DNA of 64,000 bases from Blastococcus saxobsidens (GTDB lineage: Bacteria > Actinomycetota > Actinomycetes > Mycobacteriales > Geodermatophilaceae), in NCBI RefSeq assembly GCF_002938435.1, contig NZ_POQT01000005.1, forward strand, positions 1 to 64,000, given 5' to 3'. Shown one piece after another: positions 8,442 to 17,140 of this stretch. The position numbers and the translations under genes were made by a program. The notes under the pieces were generated by a model that saw only the letters and a list, made by a program, of their open reading frames with translations, was not told the DNA's origin and searched no databases. Numbering within the stretch: the stretch's first letter is position 1; the number at the start of each line of letters is the position of its first letter.

Positions 8442-10108
8442 CCACCGCTCCTCCCCCAGCCCCCGGGTCCGTCGACGTCGTCGTCGTCGGTTCCGGCCAC
8501 AACGGCCTCGTCGCCGCCTGCTACCTGGCCGCCGAGGGCCTGTCGGTCGAGGTGGTCGAGTCCGACGAGGTGCTCGGCGGCGCGGTGTCGACGGTCGAGC
8601 GCTGGCCGGGTGTGCGCGTGGACCGGGGCTCCAGCGCGCACGTGATCGTGCGGCACAGCGGCATCGTGGAGGAGCTCGGCCTGGCGGGGCACGGGCTGCG
8701 CTACATCGACTGCGACCCGTGGGGCTTCGCGCCGGCGCCGTCCCCCGGCGTCCCCGGCCCGGAGGGCATGCCGCTGGTCTTCTCGGTCGACCTGGACGCG
8801 ACCTGCGCCTCCATCGAGGCCGCCTGCGGCCCGGAGGACGCCGCTGCGTACCGCCGGTTCGTCGGCGTGTGGGGCCCGCGCAGCCGTGCGGTCGTGGCCG
8901 CGTTCGGCCGGGCGCCCAGCGCCGGCGGGCTGGTCCGCTCCTTCTGGCCGCTGGGCGCGCCCGCCGAGGGCCGCCCCCGCACCCCCGGCGGTGAGCTCGC
9001 CGTCGACTTCCTCGGCTCCGGCGACGCGCTGCTGGACAGGTGGTTCACCAGCGAGCGCCTCAAGGCGGCGCTGGCCTGGTTCGGCGCGCAGTCCGGTCCA
9101 CCCATGTCCGAGCCGGGCACGGCCGCGATGGTCGGCTGGGTGGCGCTGCTGCACGACGTCCCACCGGGCCACCCCGTGGGCGGCTCCGGCGGCCTGACCC
9201 AGGCGTTGCGCCGGCGGCTGGAGTCCGACGGCGGCCGGGTGGTGCTCGGCGACGGCGCCGAACGGCTCCTGGTCGAGGACGGGCGGGTGGCCGGGGTGCG
9301 CACCCGCTCCGGCCGCACCGTGCGCGCCGGCGCCGTCGTCGCCGCCTGCCACATCGACGTCACCCGTCGGCTGGCCGGGGACGACGCCCCACCGGTGCTG
9401 GCCGACGCGGCACCGCCGATCGGCAACGGCTTCGGCCTTGTGGTGCGCGCGCTGACCGACGCACTGCCGTCCTACCCCGGTGTCGCCCCCGAGCAGGCGC
9501 TGCAGGGTCTGCAGCTGCTCTGCACCGACCGCGGGCAGCTGGCCGCCGCGCACGGCGACTGGGGCGCCGGCCGGGTGCCCCGGGAGCCGGTGCCGCTGGC
9601 GATGTCGTTCTCCGCCAGCGACCCGACGCTGGCGCCGCCCGGGCAGCACGTCGTGACCATCTGGGGGCAGTGGTACCCCTACGCGCTGGCCGACGGCGCC
9701 GACTGGGACGCCCTCGCGGAGACCGAGGCCCGGCGGCTGGTCGAGGCGGTCGACCGGTACGCACCCGGCTTCGCCGCCTCGGTGCGCGAGAGCTACGTCC
9801 AGACGCCGCTGGCGCTGGAGCGCGAGCTGTCCCTGCCCCGTGGCAACGTCATGCACGTGGAGATGGGGCTGGCCAGCATGTTCGCCTTCCGGCCGGCGCC
9901 AGGGCTGTCCGGGTACCGGGTGCCCGGGCTCCCGGGCCTCTACCTGGCCGGCGCCTCGACCCACCCCGGTGGCGGGGTGTCGGGCAACTCCGGGCGCACG
10001 GCGGCCCGGGTGCTCCTCGGCGACCGGCGGGCACTCCCCCGGACCCGGGCCGCGGCGGGCAGGTCCCTGCGCCGCGCCGCCGCCCGGTGGGCACGGGCGC
10101 GCTCGTGA
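8438..10108 (+). CDS. CrtO/CrtI-like carotenoid FAD oxidoreductase
   Basis: A 556-residue flavoprotein with an N-terminal Rossmann motif VVVVGSGHNGL (residues 12-22), an E-x-x-LGG continuation and the C-terminal FAD signature LYLAGASTHPGGGVSGNSGR. That end is typical of the CrtO-ketolase/PYROXD2 branch of phytoene-dehydrogenase-related enzymes rather than of CrtI desaturases; a true crtI lies 13 kb away. Likely a carotenoid ketolase or 3,4-desaturase acting on an acyclic or monocyclic carotene. It overlaps the CruF-like gene by 4 bp, which supports a role in late carotenoid modification. The exact reaction is unresolved. Confidence 0.75.
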   Translation: MTTAPPPAPGSVDVVVVGSGHNGLVAACYLAAEGLSVEVVESDEVLGGAVSTVERWPGVRVDRGSSAHVIVRHSGIVEELGLAGHGLRYIDCDPWGFAPAPSPGVPGPEGMPLVFSVDLDATCASIEAACGPEDAAAYRRFVGVWGPRSRAVVAAFGRAPSAGGLVRSFWPLGAPAEGRPRTPGGELAVDFLGSGDALLDRWFTSERLKAALAWFGAQSGPPMSEPGTAAMVGWVALLHDVPPGHPVGGSGGLTQALRRRLESDGGRVVLGDGAERLLVEDGRVAGVRTRSGRTVRAGAVVAACHIDVTRRLAGDDAPPVLADAAPPIGNGFGLVVRALTDALPSYPGVAPEQALQGLQLLCTDRGQLAAAHGDWGAGRVPREPVPLAMSFSASDPTLAPPGQHVVTIWGQWYPYALADGADWDALAETEARRLVEAVDRYAPGFAASVRESYVQTPLALERELSLPRGNVMHVEMGLASMFAFRPAPGLSGYRVPGLPGLYLAGASTHPGGGVSGNSGRTAARVLLGDRRALPRTRAAAGRSLRRAAARWARARS

Positions 10109-10914
10109 TCCCGTCGATCGCCGCACTCCCGCTGCCGCGGAGCTGGACCGCCCGCCAGGTCGTGCCGCTCGCCCTGGCGCTGCTCCTCGTCGGTACGGCG
10201 ATCGCCTATCCGCTCACCGACGGCGGCACCCGCGACGCGGTCAGCTGGGCGATCGTGCTGCTCGGGGCGACGCTGTCGGTGGTGCACGCCGCGCTCAGCC
10301 GCGGCGCGGGCACCGGTGCCGGTGTGCTGGGGCTCGTGGCGGGCACCGCGGTGGTGTTCGAGTCCGTCGGCCTGGCCACCGGCTACCCGTACGGCAGCTA
10401 CACCTACAGCGACACCCTGGGCCCCACCCTGCTCGGCGTCCCGTTCCTGGTGCCGCTGGCCTGGCTGATGATGGCCTGGCCGAGCTGGCTGCTGGCCGAG
10501 CACCTCGCGCCCCGGCTGCGGCCCGCCCGGATCGCCTGGGCGGCCGCGATCTTCGCCGCCTGGGACGTCGTCCTGGACCCGCAGATGGTGCAGGCCGGCT
10601 ACTGGACCTGGGCGGACCCCTTCCCCGGCCTGCCGGGGATCGACACCGTCCCCCTCACCAACCTGGCCGGCTGGCTGGTCGCCGGCGCGGTGCTCATGAC
10701 CCTGCTCGACCTCCTCGTAGCCCGCACCCGGGTCCCGGGGGCGCCGCGCGTCGGGCCGGCGGCTCCCTTCCTCGCGCTGGGGTGGATGACGCTCGGGGGC
10801 GCACTGGCGCACGCGGGATGGCTGGACCTGCCGGGCTCGGCCGCCTGGGGGGCCGCCCTGGCCGTGCCCGTGCTCGCCGCCCTCGCCACGCGGCACCGCC
10901 GGGACCGGCGGTGA
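10105..10914 (+). CDS. cruF: CruF-like carotenoid 1,2-hydratase, membrane protein
   Basis: A 269-residue polytopic membrane protein (DUF422/carotenoid biosynthesis family) with about seven hydrophobic segments. Conserved CruF features are GYPYGSYTYSDTLGP near residues 93-107, VPFLVPLAWLMMAWPSW, and WDVVLDPQMVQAGYW, whose Asp and Gln residues are invariant in the family. CruF adds water to the psi end of carotenoids such as gamma-carotene or lycopene, making the 1'-hydroxy group that is then glycosylated. It starts at the GTG in the previous stop and overlaps the glycosyltransferase by 4 bp, the same pairing as cruF-cruG elsewhere. Confidence 0.85.
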   Translation: MIPSIAALPLPRSWTARQVVPLALALLLVGTAIAYPLTDGGTRDAVSWAIVLLGATLSVVHAALSRGAGTGAGVLGLVAGTAVVFESVGLATGYPYGSYTYSDTLGPTLLGVPFLVPLAWLMMAWPSWLLAEHLAPRLRPARIAWAAAIFAAWDVVLDPQMVQAGYWTWADPFPGLPGIDTVPLTNLAGWLVAGAVLMTLLDLLVARTRVPGAPRVGPAAPFLALGWMTLGGALAHAGWLDLPGSAAWGAALAVPVLAALATRHRRDRR

Positions 10915-12068
10915 GCGGCCGGTTCGTGCGCGCGCTGGCCGCCGTCTCGGTGGCCGGTGCCGCGCACGCCGCCGTCAACGCCGCGCTGCTGCGCCGTCCA
11001 CCGGCGGACCCGCCGTCCACCGCCCGGCCGGTCACGGTCGTGCTGCCGGTGCGCGACGAGGCGGACCAGGTGGGTGCCTGCCTGGCCGCCCTGCTCGACC
11101 AGCAGGGGCTCGACCGCCTGCGGGTGGTCGTGGTGGACGACGGCTCCACCGACGGCACCGCCGACGTCGTGCGCGCCGTGCACGACCGGCGGGTGCGACT
11201 GGTCTCCGCTCCGCCGCTGCCGCCCGGCTGGCTCGGCAAGCCGCACGCCTGCGCCGCCGGGGTCGCCGCCGCTCCGCCGCAGGGTGACGACGAGGTGCTC
11301 GTGTTCGTCGACGCCGACGTCCGGCTGTTCCCCGACGCGATCGCCGCCGCGGTCGCCGTGCTGGACGGCGCCGGCCTCGACCTCGTCTCCCCGTGGCCGC
11401 GCCCGCTGGCCCAGGGCCCGGCCGAGCGCCTGGTGCAGCCGCTGGCCTCCTGGCTCTGGATGACGACGCTCCCGCTCCGCCTGGCCGAGCAGTCCCCCCG
11501 GCCGTCGCTGGCCGCCGCCAACGGCCAGTTCCTGGCCGTCCGCCGGGACGCCTACGAGCGGGCCGGTGGCCACGCGGTCGTGCGCGGCGAGGTGCTGGAG
11601 GACATCGCGCTGCTACGCGCGGTGAAGCAGGCCGGTGGCCGCGGCGGCCCGGTCGACGGCTCGCGCCTGGCCGCCTGCCGGATGTACGAGGGCTGGTCGC
11701 AGGTGCGCGACGGCTACGCGAAGTCGCTGTGGGCGTCGGTCGGCGGGCGGCCGGCGGCGGGGCTGGCCGCGGCCGCGGTCCTGACCGCCGTCTACGTGGT
11801 GCCGCCGGCGGCCGCCCTGGCCGGCTCGCGCGCGGGCCTGGTCGGGTACCTGGCCGGGGTCACCGGGCGGGCGGTCAGCGGAGCGTCCGGTGGCAGCCGG
11901 GTGTGGCCCGACGCGCTGGCCCACCCGCTGTCGGTGCTGGCCCTGGACGCCCTGATGCTCCGCTCGGTGCGGGGCCGGCGGCGCGGGACGCTGCGCTGGC
12001 GGGGCCGCGCGGTCACGTCCGACGCCGTCGAGCCGCTCACGGGGCCTTCGGCGACGATGGCCCGGTGA
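10911..12068 (+). CDS. cruG: CruG-like family 2 glycosyltransferase
   Basis: A 385-residue GT-A glycosyltransferase: VVLPVRDEADQVGACLAAL at the start of the catalytic domain, VVVVDDGSTDGT, the DxD as FVDADVRLF, and a GEVLEDIAL acceptor/base motif. An N-terminal hydrophobic helix and C-terminal membrane segments (about residues 280-305) anchor it. The layout matches CruG and CrtQ-type enzymes that glycosylate hydroxylated carotenoids. Its place directly after a CruF-like hydratase supports transfer of a sugar to the 1'-hydroxyl. The sugar donor cannot be predicted. Confidence 0.78.
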   Translation: MSGRFVRALAAVSVAGAAHAAVNAALLRRPPADPPSTARPVTVVLPVRDEADQVGACLAALLDQQGLDRLRVVVVDDGSTDGTADVVRAVHDRRVRLVSAPPLPPGWLGKPHACAAGVAAAPPQGDDEVLVFVDADVRLFPDAIAAAVAVLDGAGLDLVSPWPRPLAQGPAERLVQPLASWLWMTTLPLRLAEQSPRPSLAAANGQFLAVRRDAYERAGGHAVVRGEVLEDIALLRAVKQAGGRGGPVDGSRLAACRMYEGWSQVRDGYAKSLWASVGGRPAAGLAAAAVLTAVYVVPPAAALAGSRAGLVGYLAGVTGRAVSGASGGSRVWPDALAHPLSVLALDALMLRSVRGRRRGTLRWRGRAVTSDAVEPLTGPSATMAR

Positions 12069-12724
12069 CCTCCCCCGACCAGTCCCGGCCGCGCACGTCC
12101 TTCGACCCGGAGCAGATGGGTCCCGGGGCGTTCTACCGGGTGCTGAACTCCGTCGTCGTGCCACGGCCCATCGCGTGGGTGTGCAGCCGCTCGGCCGAGG
12201 GCGTGGACAACCTGGCGCCGCACTCCTTCTACACCGTCGCCTGCGTGGACCCGCCGATCGTGCAGTTCACCTCCGTCGGGCGCAAGGACTCGCTGCGCAA
12301 CGTGGAGGCGACCGGCGAGTTCACCGTGAGCCTCACCCCCGAGGCGCTGTTCGAGCGGATCAACGCGACCGGCACCGACTTCCCCGCGGGGCTGAGCGAG
12401 GCCGAGGCGGCCGGGGTCCGGCTGGAGCCCTCGGACCGGGTGTCGGCGCTGCGGGTCGCCGACTCGCCGGTCAGCCTCGAGTGCACCCTGCACGCGACCC
12501 TGCGGCTGGGCGACAGCACCGTCGTCCTCGGCCGGGTGGTGCACGTCAGCGTCTGGGACGAGGCCGTCCGGGACGGGCGCCCGCGCATCGAGCACCTCCG
12601 CCCGCTGGCCCGCCTGGGCGGCAACGAGTGGGCGACGATCGGCGAGGTACGGGAGATCGCCCGCATCCCGTACCGCGTCTGGGCCGAGGACCCCTCGATC
12701 GGCGAGCGGCTGCGCGGCGGCTGA
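12065..12724 (+). CDS. Flavin reductase-like (FMN-binding split barrel) protein
   Basis: A 219-residue protein of the flavin-reductase-like split-barrel family: an early VVPRPIAWVCSRSAEGVDNLAPHS segment for flavin phosphate binding, SFYTVACVDPPIV, and KDSLRNVEATGEFTVSL. Relatives bind FMN and either reduce flavin for a partner monooxygenase or have unknown roles. It is the last gene of the six-gene run, entering by a GTGA overlap with the glycosyltransferase. It might supply reduced flavin, but no partner is identifiable. Its stop directly abuts that of the convergent adenosine kinase. Confidence 0.8.
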   Translation: MTSPDQSRPRTSFDPEQMGPGAFYRVLNSVVVPRPIAWVCSRSAEGVDNLAPHSFYTVACVDPPIVQFTSVGRKDSLRNVEATGEFTVSLTPEALFERINATGTDFPAGLSEAEAAGVRLEPSDRVSALRVADSPVSLECTLHATLRLGDSTVVLGRVVHVSVWDEAVRDGRPRIEHLRPLARLGGNEWATIGEVREIARIPYRVWAEDPSIGERLRGG

Positions 12725-13702
12725 TCAGCCGGGCAGGTGGGCGGCGACCTCGTCGGCCGCCTCGGTCCCGAAGGCCTCGGCGAAACGGGCGAGGAAGCTC
12801 TCCCGCGGCAGGTCGTACTCCTGCGTGCCGACCACCTCGACGGCGGCGGTGGCGACGGCCGAGCCGAGCTGGGTGGCCCGCTCCAGTCCCAGGCCCCACA
12901 TCCGCCCGGCGATGAAGCCGGCACGCAGCGCGTCGCCGCCCCCGGTCGGCTCCACCGGCTTGGTCTCCGGGACGGCGATGACGGTCAGCGGCTCCTCGCC
13001 GGCCCGCCGCACGAGGACGCCGTCGGCCGCCCGGGTGGTCACCCAGCAGCCGACGCGGTCGAGCACCTCCTCGGCGGTCCAGCCGGTCTTCTGGAGCAGC
13101 AGCGCCGCCTCGTACTCGTTGGTGAACAGCACCTCGGCGCCGGCGACGAGCTCGCGGATCATCTCGCCGTCGGCCCAGGCCAGCTGCTGGCTGGGGTCGG
13201 CGGCGAACGGGTAGCCGCGGTCGCGGCACTCCTGCGTGTGGCGGACCATCGCCGTCGGGTCGTTGGGTCCGACGACGACCAGGTCGACGGTGCCCACGCG
13301 GCCGACGACCGGCGCCAGCTCGATCCGCGAGGCCTCGGCCATGGCACCCGAGTAGAACGACGCGATCTGGTTGTTGGCCTCGTCGGTGGTGCACACGAAC
13401 CGGGCGGTGTGCTTCAGCTCAGACCAGTGCACGCTGCCGGTGTCCACGCCGTTCCGGCCGAGCCAGGCGTCGTAGTCGGCGAAGTCGCTGCCGACCGCGC
13501 CCACCAGCACCGGCGCCAGCCCGAGCAGCCCGAGCCCGTAGGCCATGTTGGCGCCGGCTCCCCCGCGGTGCTGCACCAGGTCGTCGACCAGGAACGACAG
13601 CGAGACGTTCTCCATCTGGCCCTCGACGAACTGCTCGGTGAACCGTCCGGGGAAGGTCATCAGATGGTCGGTGGCGATGGAGCCGGTGACGACGACGGGC
13701 AC
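12725..13702 (-). CDS. adoK: Adenosine kinase (PfkB family)
   Basis: A 325-residue PfkB kinase that follows M. tuberculosis AdoK (Rv2202c, 324 aa) along its length: VVVTGSIATDHLM at the N-terminus, SLSFLVDDLVQHRGG, CTTDEANNQIASFYSGAM and AADPSQQLAW. The anion hole and catalytic Asp lie in EPTGGGDALRAGF. The enzyme phosphorylates adenosine to AMP in purine salvage. GTG 13702 is chosen because GGAGCG lies 7 nt upstream and the protein then begins exactly like AdoK; the frame stays open further upstream without homology. A TAAGGT box at 13788-13793 implies a leader of about 80 nt. Confidence 0.92.
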   Translation of the reverse strand: MPVVVTGSIATDHLMTFPGRFTEQFVEGQMENVSLSFLVDDLVQHRGGAGANMAYGLGLLGLAPVLVGAVGSDFADYDAWLGRNGVDTGSVHWSELKHTARFVCTTDEANNQIASFYSGAMAEASRIELAPVVGRVGTVDLVVVGPNDPTAMVRHTQECRDRGYPFAADPSQQLAWADGEMIRELVAGAEVLFTNEYEAALLLQKTGWTAEEVLDRVGCWVTTRAADGVLVRRAGEEPLTVIAVPETKPVEPTGGGDALRAGFIAGRMWGLGLERATQLGSAVATAAVEVVGTQEYDLPRESFLARFAEAFGTEAADEVAAHLPG

Positions 13703-13787
13703 GGGGATCGCTCCAGGGAGAGGTGTGGCTGGCGTCGACGGCACGCGGGCCGGCTGCGAGGGCCTGACGGGGGTTCCTGCACCGCAC

Positions 13788-13793
13788 ACCTTA
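13788..13793 (-). promoter_or_regulatory. -10 box upstream of adoK
   Basis: On the minus strand this reads TAAGGT, a TANNNT box. Transcription from here would give a leader of about 80 nt before the GTG at 13702, which has its own ribosome-binding site. Confidence 0.4.
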
Positions 13794-13839
13794 GGAGCCG
13801 GTACCGGCGGGCGTCCTGGCGACGTGCGCCGGCGACCGG

Positions 13840-14538
13840 TCAGTCCGGCGGAGGGACGTCGGCCTCACCGGGGCCGCCGAGCTCCCCGCGCAGCCACACG
13901 CCCAGCTGCACGACCCCGCCGGCACCGAGCAGGGCGCCGACCGCGGCGCCGGCGGTGACCACCGCGCGGTCGGCGTCCAGGCCCGCGACCACCAGGCCGG
14001 AGACCACGCCCGCCCCACCGAGGGTGAAGCCCGCCATCACCACCCTCGTCGGCCGCTCCCACAGCGAGATGGGGCCCGTGCGGTGGACGCCGGCCTGCCC
14101 GGCGCGCGCCCGCAGGTAGTCGGGCAGCCAGCACAGCGCGCCGAAGGCGACGGCGAGCCAGCCCGGGGCCCCCGCCGCCCACAGCGCGGCGGCGTAGGCG
14201 GCCTCGGTCAGCCGGTCCACCACGGAGTCGAGGACGTAGCCGCGCTGGGACGCCCGGCCGGTGCCGATGGCCAGCGCGCCGTCGAGGCTGTCGAGCAGAC
14301 CGGACAGGCCGACGAGGAAGCCGGCCACCACCAGCCAGACGCCGCCCGCAGCGGCGGGGAGCACGGCCGCCGCGGCGACGAGCGCACCGGCGGCCGTGGC
14401 GACCCACGGCGGCAGGACGGCGAGCGGCCGGGCGAGGGTGTGCGCCAGCGTCAGCCAGCCCCGGACCATCGGCGCGCTGGTGTCGGTGCCACCGTGCCAG
14501 CGCGACCACGCGGCGAGGTACTCCTCCCGGCTCAGCAC
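13840..14538 (-). CDS. CDP-alcohol phosphatidyltransferase family protein
   Basis: A 232-residue membrane protein with six or so hydrophobic segments and the family signature LDSLDGALA...GYVLDSVVDR. This gives DG, the downstream G-x3-D-x3-D and correct spacing, but the Arg of the usual DG-x2-AR is Ile here. Family members join CDP-diacylglycerol to an alcohol such as glycerol-phosphate or inositol-phosphate. The WLPDYLRARAGQAGVHRTG loop resembles actinobacterial PgsA/PIP-synthase relatives, but the substrate is not clear. GTG 14538 is preferred because AAGGGGGG precedes it; ATG 14555 lies upstream of that site. Confidence 0.8.
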   Translation of the reverse strand: MLSREEYLAAWSRWHGGTDTSAPMVRGWLTLAHTLARPLAVLPPWVATAAGALVAAAAVLPAAAGGVWLVVAGFLVGLSGLLDSLDGALAIGTGRASQRGYVLDSVVDRLTEAAYAAALWAAGAPGWLAVAFGALCWLPDYLRARAGQAGVHRTGPISLWERPTRVVMAGFTLGGAGVVSGLVVAGLDADRAVVTAGAAVGALLGAGGVVQLGVWLRGELGGPGEADVPPPD

Positions 14539-14605
14539 TGCGCCCCCCTTCCGCATCCGGCCGCCGTGCGGTGGCGCCGGCGCATGCACCAGGGACAGTA
14601 GGTGA

Positions 14606-15406
14606 GTGCTCACCGGCCTCTCCCCCGCCCGCCGCCGTCTCGTGGTGGCGGTGCTCGCACTCGTCACCGCCGCCGTCGTGGCCCTGGGCGTGCTGCTGGC
14701 CACCCGTGCCACGGAGGTCGGCGGTCCTGGGCCGGCCGCGCGCCCCGGTCCGGTGCTGCTGGTGCCCGGGTACGGCGGCGGGACGACGTCCCTGCAGACG
14801 CTGGCCGACCGGCTCGAGCAGGCCGGCCGCGACGCGACCGTGGTGCCGCTGCCCGGCGACGGCACCGGGGACCTGGCCGAGGCGGCCGCCGCGCTGGAGG
14901 AGGCCGCGCGCGCCGCCCTGGAGCGCACCGGCGAGGACACCGTGGACGTCGTCGGGTACTCGGCCGGCGGCGTGATCGCCCGCCTGTGGGTGGCCGACGG
15001 CGGGGCGGGGGTGGCCCGCCGCGTGGTCACCCTCGGGTCGCCGCACCACGGCACGGGCCTGGCAGACCTGGCCGGGCAGCTCGCGCCCGACTCGTGCCCG
15101 GAGGGGTGCCGGCAGCTGGCGACCGACAGCCCGGTCCTCGCCCGGCTCAACGCGGGCGACGAGACGCCGGACGGGGTGGGCTGGGTGTCGGTCTGGACCA
15201 CGCTCGACCGCACGGTCACCCCGCCCGACTCGGCCCGGCTCGACGGCGCGCTCAACCTGACGGTGCAGTCGGTCTGCGCCGACAGCCGCGTGGGGCACGG
15301 CCAGCTGCCCGGCGATCCGCTGGTGCAGGCGATCGTGCTCGAGCAGCTCACCGCCGGGGAACCGGTGCCGCTGGGGGCCGCGGACTGCGGCCGGCTGAGC
15401 GGCTGA
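14606..15406 (+). CDS. Secreted or membrane-anchored lipase/esterase
   Basis: A 266-residue alpha/beta hydrolase. Residues 8-31 form one hydrophobic segment after Arg-Arg-Arg, a signal peptide or anchor. The mature part has VLLVPGYGGG (oxyanion loop), the nucleophile elbow VVGYSAGGVIAR and LGSPHHGTGLADL. Paired Cys residues near residues 170-174 and in the C-terminal third suggest disulfides outside the cell. The pattern is that of class I.2/EstA-like triacylglycerol lipases. The catalytic His is probably in GHGQLPGD. It diverges from the CDP-alcohol transferase gene and meets the ABC permease tail to tail 7 bp away. Confidence 0.8.
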   Translation: MLTGLSPARRRLVVAVLALVTAAVVALGVLLATRATEVGGPGPAARPGPVLLVPGYGGGTTSLQTLADRLEQAGRDATVVPLPGDGTGDLAEAAAALEEAARAALERTGEDTVDVVGYSAGGVIARLWVADGGAGVARRVVTLGSPHHGTGLADLAGQLAPDSCPEGCRQLATDSPVLARLNAGDETPDGVGWVSVWTTLDRTVTPPDSARLDGALNLTVQSVCADSRVGHGQLPGDPLVQAIVLEQLTAGEPVPLGAADCGRLSG

Positions 15407-15413
15407 CAGCGGT

Positions 15414-16223
15414 TCAGCTGGTGATGTCCTTGGTGGTGAAGTTCGCCCAGGCGGCGGCGAGCAGCACGCCCACGTACACCCCTTGCAGCGCGATCCCGCG
15501 GGTGATGTCCCGCCAGAGGACCGGGTCGCGGAAGAAGTCGACGAACGCCAACCAGTAGCGCGTGGGGAGGTAGGGCGCGATCGGTGAGGCGGCATCGAGG
15601 GTGAACAGCAGCGACGACGTGACCAGGACGACCAGCGCGCCCATCGTCGCGCCGAGCGGCGAGTCGGTGAGGGTCGAGAAGAACAGCGCGAATGCCGCGA
15701 CCCCGAGCATCGACACCGCGACGTAGCCGATCGCCAGCACGGTGCGGACGGCCAGCTCCTCCGGTGTCAGCGACGTACCGGACACCGACGTCCCGGCCAC
15801 CGGTTGGGCGTCGAACAGGGTCGTCCCGACGAGGTAACCGACGGCCGCGACCACGACCACGGTGACCAGGACGAAGGCCAGGACGGCCACGAGCTTGGCC
15901 ACCAGCAGCCGGGTCCGCCCGGCCGGCCGGGCCAGCAGGTAGCGCAACGTGCCCGCCTGCGCCTCGCCGGCGACCGAGTCACCGGCGACCACCGCCACCG
16001 CGATGGGCAGGAACAGCGGCAGCACGATCGCCAGCGCGGCCAGGGGGTACAGCGCGCCGTTGGTCAGGACGGCGGAGAGGAACGGTGGCCCCTCGCCCGG
16101 CCGGGGCGCCAGGTCGGTCAGCACGAGCAGCACCGCCACGAGCACCGGCAACGCGTTGAGGACGGCGATCGTCGCCCAGGTGCGGGGCCGGCGGAACAGC
16201 TTGCGCAGCTCGACGGCGATCAC
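15414..16223 (-). CDS. ABC transporter permease (ABC-2 type)
   Basis: A 269-residue integral membrane protein with an N-terminal ELRKLFRRPRTW amphipathic stretch and six hydrophobic segments, the layout of ABC-2 single-domain permeases. GDSVAGEAQAGTLRYLLARPAGR is the conserved cytoplasmic loop that contacts the ATPase. It starts at a GTG overlapping the stop of the ATP-binding gene by 4 bp, making an exporter pair. The substrate is unknown. The co-transcribed LolA/RseB-like protein points to a lipid or lipoprotein at the cell surface, which is inference from context. Confidence 0.88.
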   Translation of the reverse strand: MIAVELRKLFRRPRTWATIAVLNALPVLVAVLLVLTDLAPRPGEGPPFLSAVLTNGALYPLAALAIVLPLFLPIAVAVVAGDSVAGEAQAGTLRYLLARPAGRTRLLVAKLVAVLAFVLVTVVVVAAVGYLVGTTLFDAQPVAGTSVSGTSLTPEELAVRTVLAIGYVAVSMLGVAAFALFFSTLTDSPLGATMGALVVLVTSSLLFTLDAASPIAPYLPTRYWLAFVDFFRDPVLWRDITRGIALQGVYVGVLLAAAWANFTTKDITS

Positions 16224-17140
16224 GGGGCGCGCTCCACCCGATCGGCGCTGGTGGCCGCGGCCGCCAGGACCACCTCCTCGAGCGTGGGGCGGTCCGGCGC
16301 GAGGCCGGTGATCGGGATCCCGGCCCGCACGAGCAGCGCGTTGACCTCCGCGGCGTCACCGCCGCTCACCACCACCCGCTCGGCGTCCACCGCTGCGACG
16401 CGGCCGTCGAGCACCGCGCGCACCCGCTCCGGCGTGGGCGTGCGCACGACGGTCGCGCCGGTCGGAGCGGTCAGGATGGCCAGGTCGTCCTGCAGCACCA
16501 GCCGGCCGCGGTCGAGCACCCCCACGCGGGTGCAGAGCTGTTCGACCTCGGCGAGCAGGTGGCTGGACAGGAAGATCGTCGTCCCGCCGCGGTGCAGCTC
16601 CAGCAGCAGCTCCCGGATCTCGGAGATGCCCTGCGGATCCAGCCCGTTGGTCGGCTCGTCGAGCACCAGGAGCTCGGGACGGCGCAGCAGCGCCCCGGCC
16701 AGGCCGAGGCGCTGCCGCATGCCGAGCGAGTAGGCCTTCACCGGCCGGCGTCCCACGCCACCCAGCCCGACCTGGTCGAGCACGTCGGCGACGCGGCGGC
16801 GGCGGTCGCGGCGCGACCCGCCGGGGCCGGCGGCGTCCAGCAGCGCGAGGTTCTCCCGTCCGGACAGGTGGCCGTGGGCCGCAGGAGACTCGATGAGCGC
16901 ACCCACCCGGGGCAGCACGCGGCGGCCGGCGCGCGGCATCCGCTCGCCGAGCAGGTCGATCTCACCGCGGGTCGGCAGCACGAGACCGAGCAGCATCCGG
17001 ACGGTGGTCGTCTTCCCGGAGCCGTTGGCGCCGAGGAACCCGTAGACGTCGCCTGCGCGCACGTCCAGGTCGATGCCGTCGACGGCGTGCAGCCGCCCGT
17101 ACTGCTTGGCCAGGCCGCGGGTCGCGATGACCGTGCTCAC
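16220..17140 (-). CDS. ABC transporter ATP-binding protein
   Basis: A 306-residue ATPase with Walker A GANGSGKTT near residues 36-44, signature YSLGMRQRLGLA, Walker B LLVLDEPTNGLDPQG, and the switch His in LSSHLLAEVEQL. A C-terminal extension resembles the regulatory domain of bacitracin/drug-type exporters of the CcmA/BcrA group. GTG 17140 overlaps the stop of the LolA/RseB-like gene. With the permease it forms a complete exporter, probably a homodimeric ATPase with two permease subunits. Confidence 0.92.
   Translation of the reverse strand: MSTVIATRGLAKQYGRLHAVDGIDLDVRAGDVYGFLGANGSGKTTTVRMLLGLVLPTRGEIDLLGERMPRAGRRVLPRVGALIESPAAHGHLSGRENLALLDAAGPGGSRRDRRRRVADVLDQVGLGGVGRRPVKAYSLGMRQRLGLAGALLRRPELLVLDEPTNGLDPQGISEIRELLLELHRGGTTIFLSSHLLAEVEQLCTRVGVLDRGRLVLQDDLAILTAPTGATVVRTPTPERVRAVLDGRVAAVDAERVVVSGGDAAEVNALLVRAGIPITGLAPDRPTLEEVVLAAAATSADRVERAP

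Noticed and set aside
9040-10104. Long in-frame extension upstream of the CruF-like gene
   Set aside because: The extension is out of frame over the CrtO-like gene and Arg/Pro-rich; the GTG at 10105 overlaps the previous stop as all neighbours do.
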